Of a stretch of DNA of 25,816 bases, positions 16,168 through 22,449 are shown piece by piece. This DNA comes from a virus. The stretch spans positions 1-25,816 of the IMG/VR virus record IMGVR_UViG_3300030450_001611, one strand, 5' to 3'. Numbering within the stretch: the first letter of the stretch is position 1; each line of letters starts with the position of its first letter. A model generated the notes under the pieces. The model did not search any database. It was not told the origin of the DNA and saw only the letters and a list, made by a program, of their open reading frames with translations. A program made the position numbers and the translations under genes.

Positions 16168-17450
16168 TGGGAAAACAAGTTAAAACGCCAAGATTTTATG
16201 TAGATATACCTACATTTTTACACGCAACAGGAGAGGCCCAATGGGGTCACGGAGGACATTCATTTTCACATCAAGGAGGAAAGAATTATGGTGGTGCAGA
16301 ACTTTTATATTTAAATCCTTCTAATCCATTTATGAGAGATGGTGATAATAATGGTAATAATAATAACTATATGTTTAAAATTGGCATAAACTATCCACAT
16401 CACGACCCAAAAACGGCATTTCCTGTAAATTTTTGTGCTTTAGTAAATCATAATTTTGCTAGTCAACATATAAACTGGGGTGTAGATTCAGATTTAGGGG
16501 AGGAACATACATACCCTTGGATAAGAGGAAGATTAATGGTAGAAAATCCAGATTATCCTGACACAGATACTGATGCTCGTACAATAAGTTCACACGCCCT
16601 TTTAAATGAAGATAATTTAACCGATGTTTTAAATTTTAATACTGTTCTACAAGATGGTAAATATTGTTTTGACCCTATATATAATGGAACAAGTATAGCT
16701 ACTTGGGATACCCCTGAACCATATAAATACACAACATTTGAGGTTCTTTATAGTTTAACCTATGGAACAGGATATGATGCGTATAGTGATTCTGGGTATT
16801 GGGGAGATGGTGCTGGGTACCCACATCAATTAGGCTCTTTTGTGGTAGGTAAGTATTGGGATGCTCCTAATTCTCCAGACCTTAATCTTACAATGTCCAG
16901 ACGATTTGATGGTATTAAAAAACAAAAAACAATAGGTGGTAAAACATTAGCTAACATTTATTATGATGGACCAACAGAATGGACTATGAATAGAATTACA
17001 AACGATTGGGGTGGTACACCTGTATATAAATATCCTCCGTTTGAATTAGATGCAAGAAAAAGAGTAAATGGACATTGGACTGAAAACACTTCTGCACATT
17101 TTAATGAAAGATCAAAAAGTGGGTTAGGTAGAAAAGGTTTAAGAAGCTGGAAATTAACTTTCTCATATATAGCTGAAAGCGATATGTGGACCGATTATGA
17201 AGTTTCTAATAGTATAGTTGACGATTCTGGGACAACACAAAATCAAGCAAATGTACTTGAAGATGATAGTTTTAATTTTGTATGGAATTGTACTTTAGGT
17301 GGTGCTCTGCCATTTATATTCACAGATGATAAAGATTCTAACGAACCTGATAGATATGCTATATGTACCTTTAGAGAGAATAGCTTAAATGTTCAACAAG
17401 TAGCTTATAATACTTATAAGTTAAGCGTTACGATTGATGAGGTTGCTTAG
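16167..17450 (+). CDS. Terminal tail protein of the late operon, 427 aa
   Basis: The protein is rich in aromatic residues, Gly, Asn and His (for example GHGGHSFSHQGGKNYGG near residues 27-44 and DGDNNGNNNNY near 58-68). It shows repeated beta-like segments and no membrane span. As the last gene after the tail-tip protein it is a candidate receptor-binding or distal tail component. It ends 23 bases inside the convergent early gene at 17428. No family was recognised. Confidence 0.6.
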   Translation: MGKQVKTPRFYVDIPTFLHATGEAQWGHGGHSFSHQGGKNYGGAELLYLNPSNPFMRDGDNNGNNNNYMFKIGINYPHHDPKTAFPVNFCALVNHNFASQHINWGVDSDLGEEHTYPWIRGRLMVENPDYPDTDTDARTISSHALLNEDNLTDVLNFNTVLQDGKYCFDPIYNGTSIATWDTPEPYKYTTFEVLYSLTYGTGYDAYSDSGYWGDGAGYPHQLGSFVVGKYWDAPNSPDLNLTMSRRFDGIKKQKTIGGKTLANIYYDGPTEWTMNRITNDWGGTPVYKYPPFELDARKRVNGHWTENTSAHFNERSKSGLGRKGLRSWKLTFSYIAESDMWTDYEVSNSIVDDSGTTQNQANVLEDDSFNFVWNCTLGGALPFIFTDDKDSNEPDRYAICTFRENSLNVQQVAYNTYKLSVTIDEVA

Positions 17451-17781
17451 CATTAGGTAGAACTATACCCATATCCATTGAAGCCCATCGTTTGATCGCC
17501 TCAATTAGCTCAGTAAACTCTGCTTTGGATAATTCTTTAGTAGATTGTATTTGGTATCTTTCTTTCATAGTTTTGTGCATTTCGGCTTCAGTATAACCTA
17601 ATTCTTTTGATAATATCCTAATTATAACCCTGTAGTAAGCATTTTGTTGGGGAGAACGGACCTTTTCGGCAGGTTTTATTTCTAAGTGAACATCACCCTC
17701 AATTAGCCGTAAATAATCCCTAAATCCAAGATTATCATCTAAGGTAAGTTTTCCATTCTTTATTTTACCTGCGAATTTCAT
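17428..17781 (-). CDS. ninB: NinB/Orf-like recombination mediator
   Basis: The 117-residue protein matches the layout of NinB (lambda Orf) proteins: an N-terminal beta region (KNGKLTLDD...VHLEIKPAEK), the 'RSPQQNAYYRVIIRIL' helix with the RSxxQN signature, and a C-terminal 'STKELSKAEFTELIEAIKRWA' segment. Lambda Orf helps load recombinase onto single-stranded DNA, replacing RecFOR. I set the start at the ATG in an ATGA overlap with the HNH gene stop; the in-frame ATG 42 bases upstream only reads through that gene. Its end overlaps the convergent last tail gene. Assignment is by pattern; a related but distinct family is possible. Confidence 0.6.
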   Translation of the reverse strand: MKFAGKIKNGKLTLDDNLGFRDYLRLIEGDVHLEIKPAEKVRSPQQNAYYRVIIRILSKELGYTEAEMHKTMKERYQIQSTKELSKAEFTELIEAIKRWASMDMGIVLPNAKQPHQS

Positions 17782-18035
17782 TCTGCGAAATACCCTCTTA
17801 ATAAGTAAAATGCTTCTTTCCACACATCAACAATGTACTTTTCTTGAAATCGCCTAAGACCCAAATTATGTCTTTCAGTATGATGTTTACGGCATAGGGG
17901 AATACAAGTGAAATCCTTTAACCTACCCTTGTTCTCACCACCCATTTTTAAGGTCTCCAGATGGTCTGGGTCTACTGGCGATACTCCACACACTAAACAA
18001 TGTTTAGATTTTATATACTTAATATAATCCCTCAT
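17778..18035 (-). CDS. HNH endonuclease, small recombination-type
   Basis: The 85-residue protein has C13-x2-C16, then 'DPDHL' (D24-H25), 'GGENKGRLKDFTCIPLCRKHH' with C44, C48, H51-H52 and H56. This is an HNH fold with a zinc-binding CxxC frame, of the short phage type related to Ref/DUF968 nucleases. Such nucleases act on DNA during phage recombination or processing. It overlaps its neighbours by 4 bases on both sides and sits beside the NinB-like gene, as in many lambdoid recombination modules. Confidence 0.75.
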   Translation of the reverse strand: MRDYIKYIKSKHCLVCGVSPVDPDHLETLKMGGENKGRLKDFTCIPLCRKHHTERHNLGLRRFQEKYIVDVWKEAFYLLRGYFAE

Positions 18036-18136
18036 TTAAATGCTTCTATGAATCGGCAAATTATAGCATACCAAAATAATATAGTTAGTGAAATTATAAT
18101 AGTATAAGTTATAAGGTTAATCCAATTAATCCTCAT
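18032..18136 (-). CDS. 34-residue membrane microprotein
   Basis: ATG (AGAGG site upstream) opens a 34-codon frame, MRINWINLITYT..., whose stop overlaps the HNH start as ATGA. Almost the whole peptide is one hydrophobic span (ITYTIIISLTILFWYAIICRF) with a short charged tail. The tight overlaps on both sides argue that it is translated. Function is unknown; it lies next to a second membrane microprotein. Confidence 0.6.
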   Translation of the reverse strand: MRINWINLITYTIIISLTILFWYAIICRFIEAFK

Positions 18137-18254
18137 CTCTTAACCTCTCTTTTGCATCATAGTATATTTCTATTGATTCTAAAACTATAGACATTACACA
18201 TATAATAGCTAAAGATATTAATAGTGTAACAAAAAATATTTGTATCATATTCAC
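18126..18254 (-). CDS. 42-residue membrane microprotein
   Basis: A GTG start fits the AAAGGAG site best (the ATG two codons later is also possible). The N-terminal half is a single hydrophobic span (IFFVTLLISLAIICVMSIV) and the C-terminal half is charged (YYDAKERLRDED), suggesting a membrane-anchored acidic tail. Its end overlaps the next membrane microprotein, so the two are probably produced together, perhaps as partners. No known family. Confidence 0.55.
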   Translation of the reverse strand: MNMIQIFFVTLLISLAIICVMSIVLESIEIYYDAKERLRDED

Positions 18255-18255
18255 A

Positions 18256-18402
18256 TCATTCTCCTTTTAGTTTTTCAAGCCATTGAGTTACCAAGTCTTT
18301 TGGGTCTACCAATGTATCTTCGTGTTTAACGGCTTCATCTTTATCTAAGAATTTCTTGCCGTCTTTAGTTATCCATACAAAGTGTAATTCTTTCTTAATC
18401 AT
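18256..18402 (-). CDS. Small soluble protein, 48 aa, unknown
   Basis: ATG preceded by TAAGGAAAACT opens a frame beginning MIKKELHFVWITKDGKKFLD. The 'FVWITKDGKKFLDKDEA' segment looks like a two-stranded sheet followed by a helix, a pattern seen in several small phage proteins. It heads a short cluster (this gene, two membrane microproteins, HNH, NinB-like) downstream of the terminator-like hairpin. Function unknown. Confidence 0.6.
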   Translation of the reverse strand: MIKKELHFVWITKDGKKFLDKDEAVKHEDTLVDPKDLVTQWLEKLKGE

Positions 18403-18420
18403 AGTTTTCCTTAATTATTT

Positions 18421-18457
18421 TAAAAAACTTGCCCCTACAATAGCCTTTTTAGGCAAG
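18421..18457 (-). terminator. Candidate Rho-independent terminator between early gene groups
   Basis: Read on the - strand, CTTGCC pairs with GGCAAG across an 18-base loop and is followed directly by TTTTTT. It separates the zinc-ribbon gene ending at 18506 from the group starting at 18402. The long loop makes it weak to moderate. Confidence 0.45.
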
Positions 18458-18468
18458 ATTACGACATA

Positions 18469-18488
18469 GGGCATACCTAAGTATACCC
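18469..18488. repeat. Inverted repeat GGGCATAC-CTAA-GTATACCC
   Basis: An 8-bp stem with one G.T pair and a 4-base loop sits just before the terminator-like hairpin in the 103-bp gap. It could be an operator, a second stem of the terminator, or an RNA processing site. Confidence 0.45.
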
Positions 18489-18505
18489 CATATCTGATGT
18501 TTTTA

Positions 18506-18805
18506 TTATTTTATTTTTTTATAAGAATCATTTGTATCAATAATCATATAAGCAGAATCTAAAATTATTTCAAATGGAATATCATCATAGCTTTGGTAAG
18601 AATTTAAATCATCTGATATTGTTTCTGCTAAACTCAAATATTTTTTACAATCTGGGCAGAAATAAAATCCTGTTGAATTATCTATACTCCAACCTTCTCG
18701 ATTTGTTATATCATTATTATATTCTTTTTCTGTAAATGTTTTGTCACATTGTTTGTCGTAACAAACTGCTCCACATTCTCCAAAAACTTTTTCATCTTTT
18801 TTCAT
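18506..18805 (-). CDS. Zinc-ribbon-like protein, 99 aa
   Basis: The start with the AGGAAG site 4 bases upstream reads MKKDEKVFGECGAVC; a longer in-frame extension reaching 18925 only overlaps the upstream gene and is rejected. Cys residues are grouped as GECGAVCYDKQC near the N-terminus and FYFCPDCKKYL near residue 50, consistent with one zinc-binding ribbon. The C-terminal part is acidic (DDLNSYQSYDDIPFEIILD). Such proteins often mediate nucleic acid or protein contacts; the role is unknown. Confidence 0.65.
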   Translation of the reverse strand: MKKDEKVFGECGAVCYDKQCDKTFTEKEYNNDITNREGWSIDNSTGFYFCPDCKKYLSLAETISDDLNSYQSYDDIPFEIILDSAYMIIDTNDSYKKIK

Positions 18806-18806
18806 T

Positions 18807-19145
18807 TTACTTCCTTTCTGCTTTAAGTATTTCATTAAGGTTAAATTCAATGTAACCACTACACTTATCATAATCGACTTCATAGTCTTGACTTGGTATA
18901 TAGCAATGTGTTTCAAAATAACCAATTTTACTATGTATAATATGCTCTACCATATCATCATAAGAATCAAGCATATCGCCACACCAATTATCATCGCAAT
19001 CTTCATCTAACATAAAATGATATTCATCTAAAGGATTAACTACAATTTCATAATTAACTTTAAACTCTACTTTTCTACCTTTAACTGAACCAACATTTTG
19101 TTCTATCGTTTTTCTTAACCATTGTTTTACTTTTGTTTTATTCAT
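18807..19145 (-). CDS. Acidic protein, 112 aa, unknown function
   Basis: ATG follows AAGGAAATAAA. The N-terminus is basic (MNKTKVKQWLRKTIEQ) and the centre very acidic (LDEYHFMLDEDCDDNWCGDMLDSYDD), rather like a DNA-mimic or an anti-host protein, but no family is recognised. It is the first gene downstream of a well-formed - strand promoter at 19180-19209, so it may head its own transcription unit. Confidence 0.6.
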   Translation of the reverse strand: MNKTKVKQWLRKTIEQNVGSVKGRKVEFKVNYEIVVNPLDEYHFMLDEDCDDNWCGDMLDSYDDMVEHIIHSKIGYFETHCYIPSQDYEVDYDKCSGYIEFNLNEILKAERK

Positions 19146-19173
19146 TTTATTTCCTTTTTTTGTATCGCCCTTA

Positions 19174-19202
19174 TTGACGATAATACAATTTACGAATAAT
19201 AT
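19174..19202 (+). promoter_or_regulatory. Opposing + strand promoter candidate
   Basis: TTGACG (19174-19179), 17-base spacer, TAATAT (19197-19202). It overlaps the - strand promoter face to face and would transcribe antisense to the resolvase-like gene and into the small frame at 19303. Activity is uncertain. Confidence 0.3.
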
Positions 19203-19209
19203 TTGACAA
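19180..19209 (-). promoter_or_regulatory. Sigma70-type promoter upstream of the acidic-protein gene
   Basis: On the - strand TTGTCA (19204-19209) and TATTAT (19180-19185) are separated by 18 bases and lie about 35-65 bases before the ATG at 19145. The TTGACA/TGTCAA inverted pair at 19203-19208 and 19235-19240 could be an operator. Confidence 0.5.
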
Positions 19210-19302
19210 ATGCAAGAACTTTTTTTTACGACGATGTCAAGAATTTAAAGAGATAGTGCGTTATATGGTATTAGTACCGAAATGACACTAAAGGTAGGGA
19301 GA

Positions 19303-19398
19303 ATGAATAAAAACCCACCACCTATCTCTTTTTATCAACTAGCCAATCATTCAATTCTTGCATTACATAGCACTTACCTCTATCTTCACGAATTATAG
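19303..19398 (+). CDS. Possible antisense micro-ORF (MNKNPPPIS...), 31 aa
   Basis: An ATG after AAAGGTAGGGAGA opens a 31-codon frame antisense to the 3' end of the resolvase-like gene. Its start resembles another small + frame at 23339 (both read MNKNxPxIS and share AAGG.TAGG upstream). It lies downstream of the opposing promoter. Much of it overlaps a more convincing gene, so confidence is low. Confidence 0.2.
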   Translation: MNKNPPPISFYQLANHSILALHSTYLYLHEL

Positions 19399-19621
19399 TA
19401 ACATCAACGTGCTCTGATGGTTTAATCCATTTAGGCAATGCTTTTCTTATTTTAGCCTGTACTTTAATCTCATCATTTATAAGTATATCAACTTCTTCGT
19501 GGTGTCCAAATGCTTTTCCGTTTGATCCCCAAGCACGAACACATTTAATTTCGTGTAGTTCAACTGCTTCTACAATTTCTCTTTCAAATCTATTACCTTT
19601 AGCTTTGCTTTTGTTCGGCAT
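19322..19621 (-). CDS. Holliday-junction-resolvase-like nuclease (PD-(D/E)xK, Hjc type)
   Basis: The 99-residue protein has the small Hjc layout: 'KGNRFEREIVEAV' with E13/E15 in the first helix, 'AWGSNGKAFGHHEEVDILIND' supplying D45, then 'EIKVQAKIRK' with Q55 and K57 in the catalytic strand. Many phage members carry Q or C where cellular enzymes have E before the Lys, so activity is plausible. It would cut branched recombination intermediates. Its ATG lies 23 bases inside the preceding gene's end. It fits the recombination module of this early region. Confidence 0.7.
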   Translation of the reverse strand: MPNKSKAKGNRFEREIVEAVELHEIKCVRAWGSNGKAFGHHEEVDILINDEIKVQAKIRKALPKWIKPSEHVDVTIIREDRGKCYVMQELNDWLVDKKR

Positions 19622-19811
19622 ATTGCTCCTCTTTTAAATCATTAATTCTATCTTGTAACATATCTATATCGTCAAAACCATTTAATTGTATAACCATATC
19701 TGTCATTGAAGAAACACACCATACACAAAATGCTACTGGACTTATTCCAAACTGACCAACTATGTCGCCACAATCTTGGTCTATTTTACTATCGCAAATA
19801 TTACAATTCAT
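19599..19811 (-). CDS. Small Cys-rich protein, 70 aa
   Basis: Two CxxC knuckles are visible: C3-x2-C6 (NCNIC) and C29-x2-C32 (AFCVWC), plus C14, suggesting a zinc finger. The C-terminal half is an acidic helix (DIDMLQDRINDLKEEQ). ATGA overlap with the next upstream gene points to coupled translation. A transcriptional or protein-binding role is possible; no family recognised. Confidence 0.6.
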   Translation of the reverse strand: MNCNICDSKIDQDCGDIVGQFGISPVAFCVWCVSSMTDMVIQLNGFDDIDMLQDRINDLKEEQYAEQKQS

Positions 19812-20026
19812 TTTTTTTTATGGAAAGATAGGTCTGCTAATATAGACTGGTAGACCCACCAACATTTTCCGTTGTTAGTTGATTTTAAAATTAATTCTTT
19901 AGCCTTTGATGACTTTTTTGAATTATAATATTTCTGACATTCTCGGCAATAAGTGGTATTAGAATATCCGTTATTATTCCAGTCTTTAGGATTCTTCCTT
20001 ATTTTGCATCTCGGACATTTCTTCAT
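19808..20026 (-). CDS. Zinc-finger protein with CPRCK and CREC knuckles, 72 aa
   Basis: The start has a strong AGGAGA site. Sequence MKKCPRCKIRKNPKDW... and TTYCRECQKYYNSKK gives a C-x2-C...C-x2-C arrangement 'CPRC..K....W...G.S....CREC', a pattern common in small phage HNH-like or zinc-finger proteins lacking the nuclease His residues. It is probably a nucleic-acid-binding remnant or regulator. It overlaps both neighbours. Confidence 0.65.
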   Translation of the reverse strand: MKKCPRCKIRKNPKDWNNNGYSNTTYCRECQKYYNSKKSSKAKELILKSTNNGKCWWVYQSILADLSFHKKK

Positions 20027-20138
20027 TTATTCTCCTTATCTGTTCTATCGTTTTATCTGCAAGTGCCGACATATCCGAATTGCTATCTCTTATAATCGCA
20101 AGAGATTCTAAGGCTATTCTTAGTTGTTCTCTTATCAT
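19986..20138 (-). CDS. Small helical protein, 50 aa
   Basis: ATG sits in an ATGA overlap with the upstream gene's stop, with AAAGGAG upstream. Product MIREQLRIALESLAIIRD... is predicted almost wholly helical with heptad-like hydrophobics, so a coiled coil or helical hairpin is likely. Its 3' end overlaps the zinc-finger gene by 41 bases in another frame. Function unknown. Confidence 0.55.
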   Translation of the reverse strand: MIREQLRIALESLAIIRDSNSDMSALADKTIEQIRRINEEMSEMQNKEES

Positions 20139-20587
20139 AAATACTCCTTTAGTATTTCTTTAATTTCATCTTGAGAAGCAGGTGTTTCTCTATTCCAGTT
20201 TTGTCTTTGTTTTTTAAGTTGATCATCTGATTGTTCGTGTCGGCTTTTAGTTACTGCCGTCTTATTAGGATTCTTCATAGCTCTTGCTAACCAGTTGTTT
20301 GTAAATTTCTTAAAATCTTTTTTAGCATTACTTCTATTACTTAATAGCCAAGCCTTTGCTAATTTTAATTCTGATTCTATGTCTACATTGGGGTATGCGT
20401 CTTGCCAAATAAGGAGGATACTATCGTTGTGTGCGATTTGGTTGAAGAAGTTTTCAACTCTCAACGGATAGGCTTGAGGCAACCCCTTTGTAGATACCTT
20501 TTCTTCAAATAGCAATTTCTTGAAGTCCTCCAAAGAAATCCAATGTGGCTTCTCATCTCCTTTTTTTATTGCTATTTTTATACTCAC
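20135..20587 (-). CDS. Possible replication-associated protein, 150 aa
   Basis: GTG start placed one base after the upstream gene's TAA, so translation is probably by coupling; no strong ribosome site is seen. The segment 'ESELKLAKAWLLSNRSNAKKDFKKFTNNWLARAM' (about residues 70-105) matches a 'WLxxNxxxxKKDFxxFxxNWLxRA' pattern found toward the ends of phage replication or primosome-type proteins. The C-terminus is polar. A role in replication initiation is suggested by that motif and by the winged-helix gene directly upstream; it is not proven. Confidence 0.5.
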   Translation of the reverse strand: MSIKIAIKKGDEKPHWISLEDFKKLLFEEKVSTKGLPQAYPLRVENFFNQIAHNDSILLIWQDAYPNVDIESELKLAKAWLLSNRSNAKKDFKKFTNNWLARAMKNPNKTAVTKSRHEQSDDQLKKQRQNWNRETPASQDEIKEILKEYL

Positions 20588-20588
20588 T

Positions 20589-20849
20589 TTATAAGGCTAT
20601 TACTGGTGTTATTAACCTGTTGGTTATAAAACACTTCCTGCGAGTGCCTTCAAGAACTCTACCCTCTTTTTTGAGAGTATTAACTCTACCACTAACTGCA
20701 TTGATCTCATATCCAGTTAGTGCAGATATTTCTCTAAGGCTCATACTCATTCCCTTATCTCTTAATATCTCCACAATTCTTTCTTCTTGAGTTTGCTTAC
20801 CACCACTATCTTTTAGTTGGGCATAAGCTATTTTAGATGTTTCTCTCAT
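20589..20849 (-). CDS. Winged-helix DNA-binding protein, 86 aa
   Basis: Residues 20-75 form a winged-helix pattern: 'TQEERIVEILRDKGMSMSLREISALTGYEINAVSGRVNTLKKEGRVLEGTRRKCF', with the recognition helix near 'EINAVSGRVNTL' and the wing at 'GRVLEGTRRKC'. Such small proteins act in phages as regulators or replication factors that bind DNA. It is one base from the next gene, implying shared expression. Confidence 0.7.
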   Translation of the reverse strand: MRETSKIAYAQLKDSGGKQTQEERIVEILRDKGMSMSLREISALTGYEINAVSGRVNTLKKEGRVLEGTRRKCFITNRLITPVIAL

Positions 20850-20866
20850 TCTTTTTTCTCCTTTAT

Positions 20867-21082
20867 TTAAAACGGAATATCATCGTTTTGAGGTTCTTGT
20901 TTTTTTTGTTCGGCATTAGCTTTTAAACTAATGTATTTCTTTCCACTCTTTGCTATATTGGTCCAAGCACTTAGGTAGAATTTCTCGCCATTTATAACGA
21001 TACTACCACTCAGATTAGGGTGTTTGTCTGTTTTTTTTTGTTCTACTGGAAATAATACTCCAGACATATCTTTACTTTCCAT
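20867..21082 (-). CDS. DUF736-like small protein with SSB-type acidic tail
   Basis: The 71-residue protein contains 'LSGSIVINGEKFYLSAWTNIAKSGKKYISLKA' (about residues 24-55), a beta-rich pattern like DUF736 proteins, and ends in PQNDDIPF. The final DDIPF is essentially the C-terminal peptide by which bacterial single-stranded-DNA-binding proteins recruit partners. It lies in the recombination block with the annealing protein. A role in protecting single-stranded DNA or recruiting host repair enzymes is inferred. AAGGAG precedes the ATG. Confidence 0.6.
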   Translation of the reverse strand: MESKDMSGVLFPVEQKKTDKHPNLSGSIVINGEKFYLSAWTNIAKSGKKYISLKANAEQKKQEPQNDDIPF

Positions 21083-21218
21083 TTATTAACTCCTTAGCTT
21101 GTTTTATAGTTTCTTCAAGTTCTTCAATAGTATAGTAAGTCTTGTGAAAATGTATTGTATTATCACTCTCATCAAAACTTACTGCCTTTTCTTCTCTATG
21201 TAGTATTACTTTTTCCAT
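21072..21218 (-). CDS. Small protein, 48 aa, unknown
   Basis: Frame starts MEKVILHREEKAVSFDESD after AAAGGAGAATGA and ends in a helix (IEELEETIKQAKELINGK). Overlaps of 13 and 11 bases with the genes on each side indicate a compact operon. The strand-strand-helix pattern is common in small phage proteins of unknown role. Confidence 0.6.
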   Translation of the reverse strand: MEKVILHREEKAVSFDESDNTIHFHKTYYTIEELEETIKQAKELINGK

Positions 21219-21358
21219 TCATTCTCCTTTTGTTTTTCAAAATCTCTCCTCATTTCTTCTGGATCAAACACACTAAAGTCTATATAAATATTAGGGTTTA
21301 GCTCCATTAATTTATCGGCAAATTTCTCACATTCAAATTTAATTTCTTCTATATTCAT
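21206..21358 (-). CDS. Small acidic helical protein, 50 aa
   Basis: GGGAGAATAA precedes the ATG. Product starts MNIEEIKFECEKFADKLMEL and ends in a charged helix (FDPEEMRRDFEKQKENEWKK). No domain recognised. Confidence 0.6.
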   Translation of the reverse strand: MNIEEIKFECEKFADKLMELNPNIYIDFSVFDPEEMRRDFEKQKENEWKK

Positions 21359-21649
21359 TTATTCTCCCTTTGTAAATAATTCTACTATTAAGTCGTATAA
21401 TGGGTGTTCGTGCTTTTTTATAGGCTTATTTATAGCGTTTTTAGAAAGATTATCCCACTTGGTAGGCTCTACCCTTGTTTCAATTATTTTTTGTTTAATT
21501 GGCTTCTTTGTAGTAGTTTTTATGTAAGGCAACATATCTGAAGCACACAAACAATAAGTGCAGTCTGGACAACCTTGCTCGTGACAATATTCTAATTGTG
21601 CTACAGGGTCTGGTCTACCATTTTCGTCTAAATGTTCTTTAATTAGCAT
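21359..21649 (-). CDS. Cys-cluster protein, 96 aa
   Basis: Residues 22-35 carry a dense cluster, C-x4-C-x2-C-x2-C-x-C (CHEQGCPDCTYCLC), that could bind zinc or another metal. The N-terminus is MLIKEHLDENGRPDPVAQLEY and the C-terminal half is basic with a final helix (HPLYDLIVELF). It follows the annealing protein with an 11-base overlap. This may be a regulatory or accessory recombination factor; unknown. Confidence 0.6.
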   Translation of the reverse strand: MLIKEHLDENGRPDPVAQLEYCHEQGCPDCTYCLCASDMLPYIKTTTKKPIKQKIIETRVEPTKWDNLSKNAINKPIKKHEHPLYDLIVELFTKGE

Positions 21650-22286
21650 TGATTTTCCTTTTCATCTCATTATCAATGTCTTGATTTATATCTTCAACTT
21701 TTTCATAATCATCAATAGCTTTCTGCATTTCATCTAAATAATGTTGATAAGAAGATTTTGAATTATTGTTCTTTTTTAGAATTTTAGTTAAACCTTGTTT
21801 TGTTTTTTGTTTTTTGTCTTGAAAAAATTCGTGTTTTATAAGTTCGGCAAATTTTCCAGTTTCTTCTTCAGTATAAAACTCCTCTTGTGGTAATCCTTCG
21901 CCTTTATAAATATAAAAGCCAAGTCCAAAGCCAGTCGCAATACACTTTACTAAACATCTCATTTTAGTATTAGCAATATCTACCGAGCTTGGATTTTTAA
22001 TTGGTTTATTATTAAAGTCAGTTACTGCTAACCACATTTTCTTAGTATTGTCGCCAATATTAACTACACATTCAACAGAACAAGATCCATCTGGTGCAAC
22101 AATATAATCTTTAACCATACCATTACTATCAGTATAATGTAAAAAGTCGTAATTTACATCTGGATAGTGTTCCATTATAGTAGATATAGCAAAGTTCCAA
22201 CCAAGATAAGTGAATTGACCTTTCTTTTCTGTGTGTTTATTAACATCTATTGTAGATAGTTTATTCCATATTTCTTGCATTTTCAT
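21639..22286 (-). CDS. Single-strand annealing protein, DUF1071/Sak3-like
   Basis: The 215-residue protein has the DUF1071 signature: 'GQFTYLGWNFAIS' near residue 24-36, 'MWLAVTDFNNKPIKNP' (84-99), 'SVDIANTKMRCLVKCIATGFGLGFYIYKGEGLP' (about 101-133). These correspond to the oligomerising annealing core of Sak3-type recombinases. The C-terminal third is a Lys/Gln/Asn-rich charged tail, which in this family interacts with SSB. It would pair complementary single strands in phage recombination and replication. No partner exonuclease is visible in the window. A GGAGGAAGAA site precedes the ATG. Confidence 0.8.
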   Translation of the reverse strand: MKMQEIWNKLSTIDVNKHTEKKGQFTYLGWNFAISTIMEHYPDVNYDFLHYTDSNGMVKDYIVAPDGSCSVECVVNIGDNTKKMWLAVTDFNNKPIKNPSSVDIANTKMRCLVKCIATGFGLGFYIYKGEGLPQEEFYTEEETGKFAELIKHEFFQDKKQKTKQGLTKILKKNNNSKSSYQHYLDEMQKAIDDYEKVEDINQDIDNEMKRKINAN

Positions 22287-22287
22287 T

Positions 22288-22437
22288 CTATTCTTCCTCC
22301 ATTGTTATAAATATTTCTGTTTCGTCTTTTACACATTCAATAAAGGCTACTTCGCCATTTTGTATTTTTTTAATATCTTCTGCACTTAATATAATGTCTA
22401 CTAAATGCGAATCATTACAGGTTTCGTTGATTTTCAT
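22288..22437 (-). CDS. Small protein, 49 aa, unknown
   Basis: Starts MKINETCNDSHLVDIILSAED after GGAGAATAAAAGA, ends IFITMEEE. Its GGAGGAAGAA codons supply the ribosome site of the annealing-protein gene just downstream. Mixed strand/helix content; no family. Confidence 0.6.
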   Translation of the reverse strand: MKINETCNDSHLVDIILSAEDIKKIQNGEVAFIECVKDETEIFITMEEE

Positions 22438-22449
22438 TCTTTTATTCTC

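Noticed and set aside
17782-17823. Longer NinB-like start at 17823
   Set aside because: It lies entirely inside the HNH gene; the ATGA overlap at 17778-17781 is the natural coupled start.
18806-18925. Longer start of the zinc-ribbon protein
   Set aside because: The extra residues overlap the acidic 112-residue gene; AGGAAG-TAAA-ATG at 18805 is a clear start.
20545-20790. + strand frame opposite the replication-like and winged-helix genes
   Set aside because: Hydrophobic antisense shadow of clear - strand coding sequence.
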